Of a DNA stretch of 64,000 bases, positions 42,942-52,462 are shown in pieces. Below the pieces are notes generated by a model. That model searched no databases and was not told the DNA's origin. It saw only the letters and a program-made list of their open reading frames with translations. The DNA is from Paenibacillus sp. Lineage in GTDB: Bacteria; Bacillota; Bacilli; Paenibacillales; Paenibacillaceae. Location: the NCBI GenBank assembly GCA_017512705.1, contig JAFWEX010000150.1:1-64000 (forward strand), in the 5' to 3' direction. Positions within the stretch are counted from its first letter, which is position 1. Every line of letters begins with the position of its first letter. The position numbers were made by a program, and so were the translations under genes.

Positions 42942-43478
42942 ATGAAAGAGGAACAATCGGATACAGCAGAGGTAGAGCAACTGTTTCAAGCAGCACAACA
43001 CGGAGAGATCATGAAACTGAATTCCTTCCTTCAAGAACACCCGGAACTAGCGAATATCGAAAATGAGGACGGTTTAACCGCTCTGGGATATGCAGCCCAT
43101 TATGGGCAAGCGGGAAGTGTACAATTACTGCTCGAACATGGTGCTGATGTCAATGCGGTCTCCCATTCCCGAATCTCATTCATTCCCAGCAACACAGCCC
43201 TGCACGCCGCACTCGCTGGAGAGCGCTCGGTGGAAGTCATCCGACAATTACTAGAACATGGTGCATCCACAAGCATCCCAGACAGCGACGGACAACATGC
43301 ACTACACACCGCGGCTTTTCATACGGATCAGACAGCGATCATTGAGTTGTTACTTGAACATGGCGCAGATGTCTCAGCACAAGATGCCGCAGGCGCAACC
43401 CCACTACATATTGCACAGCAACGCGGCAACTCCTCTGTGGCGGCTCTTCTACAGCAAGTTGCCCCGCCGTTGCCCTAG
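42942..43478 (+). CDS. Ankyrin repeat protein, 178 aa
   Basis: Four ankyrin repeats are visible: NEDGLTALGYAAHYGQAGSV, NTALHAALAGERSVEVI, DGQHALHTAAFHTDQTAIIE and GATPLHIAQQRGNSSVAALL, giving a curved protein-binding scaffold. The ATG at 42942 follows GAGGAGG by 8 nt. A longer frame opening with GTG at 42840 overlaps the AraC stop but lacks a site and gives a basic, unlike N-terminus. No signal peptide is seen, so it is probably cytosolic. The partner is unknown. Confidence 0.8.
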   Translation: MKEEQSDTAEVEQLFQAAQHGEIMKLNSFLQEHPELANIENEDGLTALGYAAHYGQAGSVQLLLEHGADVNAVSHSRISFIPSNTALHAALAGERSVEVIRQLLEHGASTSIPDSDGQHALHTAAFHTDQTAIIELLLEHGADVSAQDAAGATPLHIAQQRGNSSVAALLQQVAPPLP

Positions 43479-43672
43479 ACATATTCATAACCGTCAGTCT
43501 CTCCTTGGCGCAGGTCATGCCCCTGGGAAGGCTGACGGTTATTTGTTATCTCTTCTCTCTTCTCACTTGTGAACTGAACGATGTGAGCAATATCATTTTT
43601 TTACACACAACGAGAACCGTTCGGCGGCTTTCTCTGTCTAATACGAAACCATATCTACAAAGGAGGAGCCTT

Positions 43673-44188
43673 GTGACCCCTACCGACCTTACGCGAGCTG
43701 CACAAAAGGGGGATGCTGCTGCTTTTACAGCCTTAATGGAAATGAATCAGAGCCGTCTGTATCGGATCGCCTATGCCTATTTGCATAACGAAGGCGATGC
43801 ACTAGAAGCGATACAGGAAGCAACCTACCGCGCATTCCGCAAAATCAAAAAACTGAAAGAACCCTCCTACTTCACTACGTGGCTAATCCGCATTCTTCTG
43901 AATTACTGTGCAGATGAACGCAAACGCAAAATCCGATTCAGCCCCGTCACCGAAATTCAGGAATCCGGGCGTTGGGATCACCCTGAGGATCCTGATCTGG
44001 CAGCGGCAGTCGCTGCACTTGAACCGGAATACAAACAAATTATTATTCTGAGCTATTTCGAAGGTTTCTCGCTGACTGAAGTCGCTGACATTCTCGAAAT
44101 CCCGGCAGGCACGGTAAAATCAAGACTGCACCGCGCTCTTGGCAAGCTTCGGGATCAACTTGAACCGAAAGGAGAGCACTCATTATGA
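43673..44188 (+). CDS. ECF RNA polymerase sigma factor
   Basis: The 171-aa sigma factor has region 2 (about 20-80, including YAYLHNEGDALEAIQEATYR) and region 4 (about 115-170, including LEIPAGTVKSRLHRALGKLR). The GTG at 43673 is chosen because AAAGGAGGAG lies directly upstream with good spacing; the longer frame is not supported. Its end overlaps the next gene as ATGA, and that gene encodes the probable anti-sigma factor. GAACC and GTCTAA spaced 17 nt apart before the site (about 43612-43640) may be an autoregulated ECF promoter. Confidence 0.88.
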   Translation: MTPTDLTRAAQKGDAAAFTALMEMNQSRLYRIAYAYLHNEGDALEAIQEATYRAFRKIKKLKEPSYFTTWLIRILLNYCADERKRKIRFSPVTEIQESGRWDHPEDPDLAAAVAALEPEYKQIIILSYFEGFSLTEVADILEIPAGTVKSRLHRALGKLRDQLEPKGEHSL

Positions 44189-45522
44189 CCAAAGAACTCA
44201 ACCCGTTTGATGCTTTGGAGGAACGTCTTCAAGCTCGTAAGACCGAATATGACACTATGCCCATACCGGATATGGCAGCTTCCCAGGCGGTGAAGACCGG
44301 AATTCGCCAAGCTTCCCGTCAGCGAAAAACAAGATTACGCTGGCTGGCTAGTTCCATCTCTGCAGCTGCCCTGATTTTATTGTTCACTGGCTGTATTCGG
44401 GTATCCCCTGCGTTTGCGTCCTTTGTCGAGCAACTACCTGGCATGGAAGGAGTCGTTGATCTGATTCGCCAAGACAAGGGATTGATGATGGCGATTGATC
44501 AGTCTCTTTTGCAAAAAGTCGGAATTACCGACGAACAGGACGGGGGTTCTGTAACCGTGGAAGGCATTATAACAGACGAATCACGCATGGTTATCTTTTA
44601 TAAGATGAAAGGCATGAAAGATGTAGATCAATTCAACTATGACGTCGATTTACTTGATGGTAATGGGGAGCATCTTCCCGTTGGCTTAAGCTATTCTGCA
44701 CCCCACGCTGATGGAGAAGATCAAGTCCATGAAAACTTAATTGATGTATTCTTTACCAATGAATCCTCTCCTCCAGATGTGTTAACGGTGGTATTCAAAT
44801 CCACAGACAATACAAATCCAGGGGTATGGAAAGTAACGACACCAGTCGATAAAAATCTAACCAAAGGCATGAAAAAAGTGATACCCGTCAACCAAACGTT
44901 GATCATTGAAGGACAACATATCCAGGTGAAACAGGCCACCATGTATCCAACCCGCTTGGTACTTGACGTGCAGCTTGATCCGAACAACACCAAAAAAATC
45001 TTTGGTCTCAGTGATTTGCAGTTAGTGGATGAACAAGGACGCGCTTGGAAAACTAACACCTCAATTGGCGAAGATACGCGTTCTATCTATTTTGAAAGCA
45101 TGTATTTTTCCAAGCCTAAAAAGCTGACGTTGCAAGGTTCAGGGTTCTCAGGTCTGGATAAAAAAGAACTGGAATTCAGTCTGAACTTGAATACACATGA
45201 GATTACGGGCGGCCCTTCTGGACTTCGAATGCTGGGCAGTAAGGTGGAAGGCAAAGATCTGATTGTTGATTTCTCTGTTCCTGACAGCATGGAAAATAGT
45301 TTTGTTTTCAGTTTCAGCAAGGTAAAAGATAGCACAGGTCAATCTTATGAAACTCCAGGCGCAAGCTGGAGTTCGGGACACGGGAAAGATCAAAATCATA
45401 CCACGGTGTCTATTACCATTGAAAAAGGTGCAAAATTGCAGGGGGATCTTCAGATGCAAATTGCTACTTATCCGTCCAAGACAAACGCTCCCTTTTCACT
45501 TGAAATCCCTGTACATCCTTAA
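44185..45522 (+). CDS. DUF4179-type anti-sigma factor
   Basis: The 445-aa membrane protein has a short cytosolic N-terminal region (about 1-50) to bind sigma, one transmembrane segment (about 52-72, ending in FTGC) and a large extracytoplasmic beta-rich part with the DUF4179 hallmark (FAS FVEQLPGMEGVVDLIRQ-like) followed by a DUF5643-like domain. It is paired with the sigma factor by a 4-nt overlap. Regulated proteolysis on envelope stress would release the sigma factor, by analogy with RsiV/RsiX systems. The inducing signal is unknown. Confidence 0.85.
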   Translation: MTKELNPFDALEERLQARKTEYDTMPIPDMAASQAVKTGIRQASRQRKTRLRWLASSISAAALILLFTGCIRVSPAFASFVEQLPGMEGVVDLIRQDKGLMMAIDQSLLQKVGITDEQDGGSVTVEGIITDESRMVIFYKMKGMKDVDQFNYDVDLLDGNGEHLPVGLSYSAPHADGEDQVHENLIDVFFTNESSPPDVLTVVFKSTDNTNPGVWKVTTPVDKNLTKGMKKVIPVNQTLIIEGQHIQVKQATMYPTRLVLDVQLDPNNTKKIFGLSDLQLVDEQGRAWKTNTSIGEDTRSIYFESMYFSKPKKLTLQGSGFSGLDKKELEFSLNLNTHEITGGPSGLRMLGSKVEGKDLIVDFSVPDSMENSFVFSFSKVKDSTGQSYETPGASWSSGHGKDQNHTTVSITIEKGAKLQGDLQMQIATYPSKTNAPFSLEIPVHP

Positions 45523-45638
45523 GAGATATGACTCACAGACTGTAGAGCACTCAATAAAACATACGCGTAATCACCTTTTGTAGGCAGATGCATACCTTGA
45601 AGGAAGAAGGATTTTATTTCGAGGAAGGGTTGTGCATC

Positions 45639-45944
45639 ATGTCTGAATCTACATCTACACCATCCGCTCGTGTTGTATATCAGGCCAATCAACCGATGGT
45701 GCAATCCGTGCAAAGTGTGCGGAATATGTTGCATCATACGGTTCGTCAGCATGTTGGCAAAAAAGTACAAGTTCAGAACATTGACGGTCAAGTCTGGGAA
45801 GGTGTCATTATTAGTGCGGATCGCGGAATTCTATACCTCCAAGTAACGCCGATGCATGGTTATCCCGAACCACGGGCCTTGTTTGGCCCGACGATTCTGC
45901 CGTTGGTACTGTACGAATTGCTCGTCATCACTCTGTTGATGTAG
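45639..45944 (+). CDS. Hypothetical Sm-like-fold protein, 101 aa
   Basis: No named family is recognised. The central part (VGKKVQVQNIDGQVWEGVII and SADRGILYLQVTP) looks like a small five-strand beta barrel of the Sm/LSM or KOW type. The C-terminal end (ILPLVLYELLVITLLM) is hydrophobic and may bind a membrane. The ATG at 45639 follows AGGAAGGG by about 9 nt. It stands alone before a terminator. The function is unknown. Confidence 0.6.
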   Translation: MSESTSTPSARVVYQANQPMVQSVQSVRNMLHHTVRQHVGKKVQVQNIDGQVWEGVIISADRGILYLQVTPMHGYPEPRALFGPTILPLVLYELLVITLLM

Positions 45945-45950
45945 GCCAGG

Positions 45951-45993
45951 AAGCTTCGTCTCTCTCCCCTTGGGGATAGAACGAAGCTTTTTT
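45951..45993 (+). terminator. Terminator
   Basis: AAGCTTCGT/ACGAAGCTT stem with an inner CCCC/GGGG pair, followed by TTTTTT. The plus-strand genes before it end here. Confidence 0.85.
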
Positions 45994-46176
45994 GGAGAGG
46001 GCATGAGAATCCACATCGAATAGCTCGTTGCACAACGTGTTTCAAGACTGCTATTGGACGTATAAAATATGATACAATGGTCTCTGTACAAAGCCTTATC
46101 TTATAGGAAACGGAGCTTGATCCGGTTGAAATACATAGATCATGACTCAACCTCCCCTCTTGAACCCGAAGCGGAG

Positions 46177-46956
46177 ATGAGCAATAAAAGTCAATATATG
46201 GTTACTGAGCCATCTGAACAATCTGAAGTTGTAGCCATCTGTCTGCTTGCCGGCAAAATTATGCTCCAAAGTGGTGCTGAAACCTACCGCGTCGAAGATA
46301 CTATGAAACGAATGGCAGCAGCATTGGGGCTCCCTTATTCTCATAGTTACGTTGTGCCTACAGGCATTTTTTTCTCGGTAGACGCCGTTGAACCGGCGAA
46401 GCTGATCCGCATCTCAGAACGTACAACTGATCTGGATAAAGTGTCTGAGGTCAACGCCGTTTCACGCCGTATCGGACAAAGGCAGCTTACTGCTCAGGAA
46501 GCACACAAGCTGCTGATCGAGATTGAAGGCAAACCTTCGGGTTATACGTTTGCCGTCCAACTTGGGGCTGCTGCCTTATCCAGCTCTTGCTTCACGATTA
46601 TGTTCGGCGGTGGCTGGGGAGACTTTATTCCAGCACTGATCTGCGGCGGAATCGGGCATGCTTCGGTTATTCTTTTTCACCGCTGGGTGCGAGTCAAATT
46701 TTTTGCTGAGTTTACAGCCTCTTTTGTCATCGCGATGCTTGCCTTTTTCTTGGTATATGTAGGTGCAGGCTTTGAACGGGATAAAATTATTATCGGTTCT
46801 GTCATGCCACTTGTGCCCGGACTACTTATTACCAATGCGGTACGCGACCTGATGGCCGGGCATCTTGTATCCGGTTTGTCCAAGGGTGCCGAGGCCTTCC
46901 TGACTGCTTTTGCCATCGGCACAGGCGTTGCTGTAGTGATTACACTTTTGCTGTAA
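46177..46956 (+). CDS. ThrE/YjjP-like exporter, N-terminal subunit
   Basis: The 259-aa protein is the YjjP/ThrE N-terminal type: a cytosolic-facing domain (ICLLAGKIMLQSGAETYRVED and SYVVPTGIFFSVD) and five hydrophobic segments from about residue 120. With the smaller YjjB-type subunit encoded next, it probably forms an inner-membrane exporter of threonine/serine or other small acids. The start is uncertain: ATG 46177 fits the family, but GGAG is directly on it. A TTG at 46126 or ATG at 46069 are alternatives. It may be read from a promoter just upstream of 46069. Confidence 0.83.
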   Translation: MSNKSQYMVTEPSEQSEVVAICLLAGKIMLQSGAETYRVEDTMKRMAAALGLPYSHSYVVPTGIFFSVDAVEPAKLIRISERTTDLDKVSEVNAVSRRIGQRQLTAQEAHKLLIEIEGKPSGYTFAVQLGAAALSSSCFTIMFGGGWGDFIPALICGGIGHASVILFHRWVRVKFFAEFTASFVIAMLAFFLVYVGAGFERDKIIIGSVMPLVPGLLITNAVRDLMAGHLVSGLSKGAEAFLTAFAIGTGVAVVITLLL

Positions 46957-46974
46957 GACGGAGGTATGCAAGTT

Positions 46975-47433
46975 ATGCTCCATTATATTGAACAAGCCTT
47001 GACCAGTTTTGTCGCTTCGGCAGCATTTGGGATTATCTTCAATGCTCCTAGACGTATGCTGATTCATGGTGGATTTGTCGGTATGGTTGGCTGGATTATC
47101 TATGTTGTGCTCGAATATGCCACAAACGCCGTTCCAGCGACGCTGATCGCTACGATAGCTCTTGGTGCAATCAGCCAGCTATTCTCCCGCATGTTTCGTG
47201 CGCCTGTCATTATATTCAGCGTGGCAGGCATCATCCCCCTCGTTCCGGGAGGACTGGCGTATAACGCGATGCGCAGCTTTGTACAAAACGACTACAGTGC
47301 TGCCATCGAAATGGCAGCGAAAGCACTGATGTTATCCGGTTCGATCGCTGTAGGACTTGTATTATCCGAGGTGTTGAATCAGATCGTTCGTAACTTATCC
47401 CATGTAGCTCGCGTCAAGCCAGCCTCTAAATGA
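46975..47433 (+). CDS. ThrE/YjjB-like exporter, C-terminal subunit
   Basis: The 152-aa membrane protein has about four hydrophobic helices with GIIFNAPRRMLIHGGFVGMV and IIPLVPGGLAYNAMRSFV, both features of the ThrE C-terminal family. It pairs with the preceding gene to form a split two-protein exporter. The ATG at 46975 follows GGAGG by 10 nt; an ATG at 46966 is too close to the site. The pair occurs widely in Firmicutes; the exported substrate is not proven here. Confidence 0.85.
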   Translation: MLHYIEQALTSFVASAAFGIIFNAPRRMLIHGGFVGMVGWIIYVVLEYATNAVPATLIATIALGAISQLFSRMFRAPVIIFSVAGIIPLVPGGLAYNAMRSFVQNDYSAAIEMAAKALMLSGSIAVGLVLSEVLNQIVRNLSHVARVKPASK

Positions 47434-47465
47434 TGTAACCAACGGATATTGATTCTCTCTCCAAA

Positions 47466-47516
47466 AAGAAAAGCCCATAGCCTGCAAGCTTCTGCTTGTA
47501 CATGCCATGGGTATTT
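47466..47516. terminator. Bidirectional terminator
   Basis: CCCATAGC/GCCATGGG arms with an inner GCAAGC/GCTTGT stem; T-rich tails on both strands. It separates the exporter genes from the convergent penicillin-binding protein gene. Confidence 0.75.
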
Positions 47517-47547
47517 TGGTTTGTTCGACTAATGTATCATTTCTAGA

Positions 47548-49425
47548 TCATTGCTTAGCTCGTTTCATCACCGTTGAGAACAATTCTGCTGCAGTACCGC
47601 TCCCCGACTCCAAGTAATGCGCAGCATCCGTGTAATCAAATCCCATCCACACAACACCAGTCCATTTTCCAGTATAACCGGCAAACCAGATATCCCGGTT
47701 CGCCCCCTTCGGAGCATTAGGGAATGCCGCCTGTGTCGTACCGGTTTTGCCTGCCACTCTAACCTGAGACATCTGAGCTCGCTTCCCGGTCCCTTGGCTA
47801 ACGACAAGTTGCAACATTTTCGTCATTTCTTGTGCGGTCCGCTTCGTTATGACCTGTTTATTAGTAGACTGGTGTGCGTAGATTACTCGTCCTTGAGCAT
47901 CCGTTATTTCACGTATGAGATGTGCGCGATTAAACTTGCCATCATTCGCAAACACAGCATAAGCCTGTGCCAATTTCAACGGTGAGACGCCCTTATGTAA
48001 TCCGCCCAGCGCAATGGACAGATTCGTATCTTCATTCCCAATTTCAATCCCTAGTTTCTGAGCAAAATCCTTAGACTGTCTCAATCCGATCTGGTCGAGC
48101 AGCCATACACTTGGCGCATTGATGGATTGCTGTAGCGCCTGAGACATCGATACAGTCCCATGGTATCTTCCTCCCAGATTACTGGGCTGATACCCGCCAT
48201 AAGACATCGGCCGGTCCGGAAGCATACTTCCTGGATTGAATTTTCCTGACTCCAGTGCTGGACCATAAGCAACTATAGGTTTGAACACCGAACCAGGCTG
48301 TCTTGCATCTATCAGGGCCCGATTGATATCTCCCTTCACAGGGTTTCGGCCACCCATGATCGCCTTTACTTCGCCATTAAGCTGATCAAGGATAACCATA
48401 CTGGCCTGCACCTGCTGGTCCTTTCGATCATCCGGGAACCATACAGACTCGGCAAAGGTTTTCTCCATCGCCTCCTGAGCACTTGCATCTAACCCGGTAC
48501 GGATCGTCCAGCCCGCTGAGCGAATCTCGGCCTCACTTTTGCCTGTTAGAAGGGAGGCCTCTGCGACGACGGCATCCACAGCAGATATATAGGAAGGCTG
48601 TCGCACGTCTGATGTTTGTGTGGTTGATTTTCGCTCCATGCCCGGACGGGGTGGTTTGTACTCAACTGCTGCAGCTTCTTTCATCTGTTTGCTGGTAATG
48701 ATTCCTTGTTCATGCATCAGCGATAACACTACACTGCGTCGCTCTTTCGATAGAAGCTCATTATCTACTGGATTGTAAATAGAGGGTCCCTTGGGAATAC
48801 CAGCAAGTGTAGCAATCTGCCATAGTTCCAGTTTATTCAGATCATCCACACCAAAATAACGCCAGGCTGCCGCCTTGACTCCATACTGTTGCCGTCCCAT
48901 ATAGATCTGATTCAAATACATTTCCAGAATTTCATCTTTTGAATATCTCTTTTCCATCTCCAGAGCAATGGATAGCTCATTTAATTTGCGGATAAGGGTC
49001 TTGCTGCCATCCAGGTATAGATTTCTTGCCAGCTGCTGTGTGATCGAGCTACCGCCCTGGCTCCAATTCATATGGATTATATTTTGCACCCCTGCCCTCC
49101 CAACACCAATAAGGTCAAGTCCGGCATGACGGTAAAATCGTTTATCTTCAGTAATTAAAAAAGCTTGTTTCAGCATATCCGGCATTTCATCTAGGTCTGC
49201 ATACTCAATGTATCCCCGAGTCGGTGTAATCATCTTGGAGATTTCGTTTCCGGTTCCGTCCAGAATGGATGTAGAGGAAACTTGCTGCATTACTTCCGGT
49301 TGATTTTGGATGATGATTTTGCCGTAAAAAAACAAATACATATATATCAATACCTGCAGGACCGCTGCAACAACAGCAACATCAAATAGTCGATAGATCG
49401 AGCGCTTAAACTTGGTTCTTAACAT
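47548..49425 (-). CDS. Class A penicillin-binding protein (PBP1A family)
   Basis: The 625-aa bifunctional enzyme polymerises and cross-links peptidoglycan outside the membrane. After one N-terminal membrane helix (about 15-37) comes a glycosyltransferase domain with Glu93 in ITEDKRFYRHAG and QGGSSITQQLARNLYL, then a transpeptidase domain with Ser379/Lys382 (PGSVFKP), SIN at about 435 and KTGTT near 580. All catalytic motifs are present. It overlaps the TM-HAMP gene upstream by 7 nt and lies downstream of a damaged two-component system. Confidence 0.93.
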   Translation of the reverse strand: MLRTKFKRSIYRLFDVAVVAAVLQVLIYMYLFFYGKIIIQNQPEVMQQVSSTSILDGTGNEISKMITPTRGYIEYADLDEMPDMLKQAFLITEDKRFYRHAGLDLIGVGRAGVQNIIHMNWSQGGSSITQQLARNLYLDGSKTLIRKLNELSIALEMEKRYSKDEILEMYLNQIYMGRQQYGVKAAAWRYFGVDDLNKLELWQIATLAGIPKGPSIYNPVDNELLSKERRSVVLSLMHEQGIITSKQMKEAAAVEYKPPRPGMERKSTTQTSDVRQPSYISAVDAVVAEASLLTGKSEAEIRSAGWTIRTGLDASAQEAMEKTFAESVWFPDDRKDQQVQASMVILDQLNGEVKAIMGGRNPVKGDINRALIDARQPGSVFKPIVAYGPALESGKFNPGSMLPDRPMSYGGYQPSNLGGRYHGTVSMSQALQQSINAPSVWLLDQIGLRQSKDFAQKLGIEIGNEDTNLSIALGGLHKGVSPLKLAQAYAVFANDGKFNRAHLIREITDAQGRVIYAHQSTNKQVITKRTAQEMTKMLQLVVSQGTGKRAQMSQVRVAGKTGTTQAAFPNAPKGANRDIWFAGYTGKWTGVVWMGFDYTDAAHYLESGSGTAAELFSTVMKRAKQ

Positions 49426-50105
49426 TGCGCTTCCTCAGATTCACCCTTTATTACAGGGCTGTCACTATTTTCTTTCCATTCCGATATGCCAAGCGCGAGC
49501 TGGAGCAGAGATGTCTGTTCATAAGCCACTCTCGCCCAATGCTGTACCTCGCTGTCGTGTCTGCCGCTCGTCTTCAGCAACTCCTCCAGAGCAGATTGAA
49601 TGCCATACAGCGTAAGTTCAATAGGTAAGGAGATAGGTTCACTCTTGTTTGGAGGCTGGGCCATTAGCGCAGCTTCTCTTGCCACATGAGGCGATGTACT
49701 GCCATCCTTCCCTCTGATGGCGAGAGCTGCAATAGCGTTAATCTGCTCACTTAATTGTCGTAGCTCGCCACTGCTTAGTACTCGGATAGGATCAGTCGTC
49801 TGACCATTCGCAAGTTGATGAGTACCCCGGACAAGTTGTTGTATGTCTTCAGCTATTTTCTGAGAGCGAATCCAGAAAAACAAAGCAAACAGCGCCCCAA
49901 ATGCAAGCAAAAACAGCGGTGTCTTCCCTATATGGTTGATGCCCCATTGAATCACACGTTCAATCCAAGCAACGTCATGGAACATGAGAAGATAAATCAA
50001 TTTCATCAGTTGATAAACAACAAACAAAATCACTATGCTGAGAAGCGCACTTGCTCCGCATATATATATGTATTTCATTCTAACGGTGTTAAATCTCGAA
50101 CTCAT
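49419..50105 (-). CDS. TM-HAMP protein resembling a VanS-type sensor half
   Basis: The 228-aa protein has two transmembrane segments (about 11-33 and 62-80) and a HAMP-like region (EDIQQLVRGTHQLANGQTTD, then LSSGELRQLSEQINAIAALA), the layout of the sensor half of VanS-type histidine kinases. But the C-terminal 100 residues lack a histidine box and the ATPase domain. The ATG at 50105 follows AGGAGG by 9 nt. It overlaps the penicillin-binding protein gene by 7 nt. It may be a split kinase half, a signal-binding accessory protein or a decayed kinase. Confidence 0.65.
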   Translation of the reverse strand: MSSRFNTVRMKYIYICGASALLSIVILFVVYQLMKLIYLLMFHDVAWIERVIQWGINHIGKTPLFLLAFGALFALFFWIRSQKIAEDIQQLVRGTHQLANGQTTDPIRVLSSGELRQLSEQINAIAALAIRGKDGSTSPHVAREAALMAQPPNKSEPISLPIELTLYGIQSALEELLKTSGRHDSEVQHWARVAYEQTSLLQLALGISEWKENSDSPVIKGESEEAQC

Positions 50106-50225
50106 ATTCGGTATCCTCCTCAAACTGCTAACCAAGTCATAGAGGTAGCATACCGAATAGTTCTTAAGGAAGCTTTGTGAAATTCTTATTAAATTCTTAA
50201 CTTCACACCTAGAACTTAAAAAGTT

Positions 50226-50576
50226 CTATTCTTTTAATTCAGCATGATTTGGAGGTGCTATCATCGGAAAACGAGTAACAAAGTCTGTTCTTCCATGCTC
50301 GCTATATGCAGCAATCTTCCCTTGATGCAGTTCAATCATGGATTTAGCGATGGCTAAACCCAGCCCTGTTCCTCTAGTATCACGGGAACGTGATTTATCT
50401 ACTCGATAGAACCGTTCGAACAGATGCGGTAAATCCTGAGCCGGGATCGGATCGCCATAATTACGGATACGAACTACAGCTTCTCCATTCTCAAGCTCCA
50501 GCCCAATTTCCATTATTTTGCCCTGTGCACCATAACGGATGGCATTGCTGAATAGATTTTCGTAGGCTCGAACCAA
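50226..50576 (-). pseudogene. Histidine kinase ATPase-domain remnant
   Basis: Only the HATPase domain of a sensor kinase remains: AYENLFSNAIRYG (N box), IRNYGDPIP (G1), LFERFYRVDKSRS (F box) and GTGLGLAIAKSM (G2). The transmembrane, HAMP and phospho-acceptor parts are gone. The frame opens with a TTG directly after an in-frame TAA and only 23 nt after the response-regulator stop. A deletion between the regulator and the ATPase domain explains it. The remnant may still be translated, as a TTG start is possible. Confidence 0.7.
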
Positions 50577-50597
50577 TTATCCAGGAGCTGCTTCAAC

Positions 50598-51302
50598 TTA
50601 CATCGGTTTGATCATCTTATACCCGACACCCCATACGGTCTGGATGAATTTCGGACGTTTGCTGTCCTGTTCAATTTTCTCACGAAGTTTACGAATATGT
50701 ACCATGACCGTGTTATTGGATTCCATAAAATCTTCTTTCCATACTTGCCGATAAATCTGTTCCATACTAAGTACCGATCCTTGATGACGCGCCAGCAGCT
50801 CCAGCACAGCGAACTCACGGGGAGTCAAATGAACAGGTTTATCGTCCACCCACACTTCATGTGTATCGGTGTTAATAACCAGATCATCAATCACCCATTC
50901 ATGCTCCCTGCTCTCTCTGCCTTCGTTAAATGTATGGTACCTCCGAAGCTGAGATTTGGCTCGCGCTACCAATTCAAGCGGATTAAACGGCTTGGTTACA
51001 TAATCATCAGCACCAATGCTTAGCCCGGTTATTTTATCGATGTCGGTACTTTTTGCAGATAGCATAATAATTGGCATTCTCTGCTGTTCCCGAATTTTCA
51101 TACAAACTTCAATTCCATCCATATTGGGCATCATTACATCAAGGATAATCAGATCGATCACTTCAGTCTGAAGTAGCTCAAGAGCCTGTGCTCCATCACT
51201 CGCTGTAAGGATCCGGTATCCTTCATTACCGAAATAAATCTCCATTAGTTTAATAATCTCCTGCTCATCATCAACAAGCAGTATAGATGCTGGTTGTGCC
51301 AC
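50598..51302 (-). CDS. OmpR-family response regulator, VanR type
   Basis: The 234-aa regulator has a receiver domain with the phosphorylatable aspartate in DLIILDVMMPN and the KPF motif (DDYVTKPFNPLEL), then a winged-helix DNA-binding domain ending MVHIRKLREKIEQ. The GTG at 51302 is chosen because AGGGA lies 9 nt upstream and the product then begins VAQPASILLVDDEQE. Its partner kinase is broken (50226-50576). It may control the cell-wall genes downstream, including the penicillin-binding protein. Confidence 0.88.
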   Translation of the reverse strand: MAQPASILLVDDEQEIIKLMEIYFGNEGYRILTASDGAQALELLQTEVIDLIILDVMMPNMDGIEVCMKIREQQRMPIIMLSAKSTDIDKITGLSIGADDYVTKPFNPLELVARAKSQLRRYHTFNEGRESREHEWVIDDLVINTDTHEVWVDDKPVHLTPREFAVLELLARHQGSVLSMEQIYRQVWKEDFMESNNTVMVHIRKLREKIEQDSKRPKFIQTVWGVGYKMIKPM

Positions 51303-51368
51303 TTTTGTAATTCCCTCTACTTTCTGCCTTTGGAGTTTAGAATGAGAATAATACAAACTCCTGTTAAT

Positions 51369-52328
51369 TTATTTGTTCAATGTATACCAACTTGGAATTA
51401 CACTGCGAAAATCATCGTGATCTTCACGCACACGTTCAATCTTCATCATCATCTGATCCGTCTCCTCCGGCTTCACGTTCTGAATCCACACGACAGAGGA
51501 TACCAGTGCCATAGCCATGTATAGCGAATACAAGTTCCAGAATTCCTCATCGGGATCATGTCCCTCAAAATAACCCTGCACCTGCCCAATCGAGTACGGA
51601 ATACTGACTTCTGTCGCGAATAAACCCAGTTTTAAAAATTCATGCACGGGGTCTCCTTGGTCTGCCCGGTTAAAATCAATTACTCCAGCTAACTCTCCAT
51701 TGTTCACGACCAGATTAGCCGGATGAAAATCATCATGTTGAAAACCATCGGGGCGTCCTTTCATCCACTCCAGATGATTATCAATAAAATGTAAAATATG
51801 CTGATCGTTATCCATTACAATTGGACAAGCTTGATATCGTTCGACATAACGCCGATGCTTCATACTTTTGCGTGTATACCAAGAATCTTCTTGCTTCTCC
51901 ATGGGTAACTGATGAATGCGCCGCAGCTCAGCCCCTGCTCTCATGCCGATAGAGTACTGTTGTTGCTCACTCATTAGAGGCAGGGCATCTGCGGCATCTT
52001 CACCTTCCAGATAGCTGACAATCATGTACCCGTTGTTATCATCCAGCCTGCCAATGCCAAGGGGCGTAGAACAAAGAACCCCCATTTTCTTCAAAGCTTC
52101 CAGAAGCTGAATCTCCTTTTGCTTGCCCTCCATATCACGGTATGGAAAAATTCGCAGCAATACATTCCCTTGACCTGGAACCTCCATTTTGAACTTGTGA
52201 TCCAGGGAATATCCTTTGGATATACGTTCAATCTGTACAGCCTCTCGAAGTTGGGGAATCGCTTTCACAAGCTCAAGTATCTCACTAGCAGTTGAAGATA
52301 GATTCCGATTATTCATGAATTCTACCAA
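51369..52328 (-). CDS. Phosphotransferase family protein (APH fold), TTG start
   Basis: The 319-aa kinase has the Brenner motif FQHDDFHPANLVV near residue 208 and the metal-binding VIDFNRAD loop. Its long N-terminal lobe and C-terminal helical lobe match APH-like kinases of unknown small substrates, not a known resistance enzyme. The TTG at 52328 is preferred because AAGGAGGG lies about 7 nt upstream, while the next ATG (52316) is too far. It is upstream of the response regulator gene and could be read with it. Confidence 0.85.
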   Translation of the reverse strand: MVEFMNNRNLSSTASEILELVKAIPQLREAVQIERISKGYSLDHKFKMEVPGQGNVLLRIFPYRDMEGKQKEIQLLEALKKMGVLCSTPLGIGRLDDNNGYMIVSYLEGEDAADALPLMSEQQQYSIGMRAGAELRRIHQLPMEKQEDSWYTRKSMKHRRYVERYQACPIVMDNDQHILHFIDNHLEWMKGRPDGFQHDDFHPANLVVNNGELAGVIDFNRADQGDPVHEFLKLGLFATEVSIPYSIGQVQGYFEGHDPDEEFWNLYSLYMAMALVSSVVWIQNVKPEETDQMMMKIERVREDHDDFRSVIPSWYTLNK

Positions 52329-52462
52329 CTGTATCCCTCCTTAGTTAGGTCATGTGTCAGAAGTCAGCTCATGCCAAAAAATAGCTGCATATCTCCTGCT
52401 CATAAGCCTTAATATCCCGTTTCATTCACTTTATCCCTATGTATTGATAATATGTATTTCAT

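Noticed and set aside
50226-50576. A normal small ATPase gene
   Set aside because: It has only a TTG right after an in-frame stop and no sensor or phospho-acceptor part; better explained as a kinase remnant.
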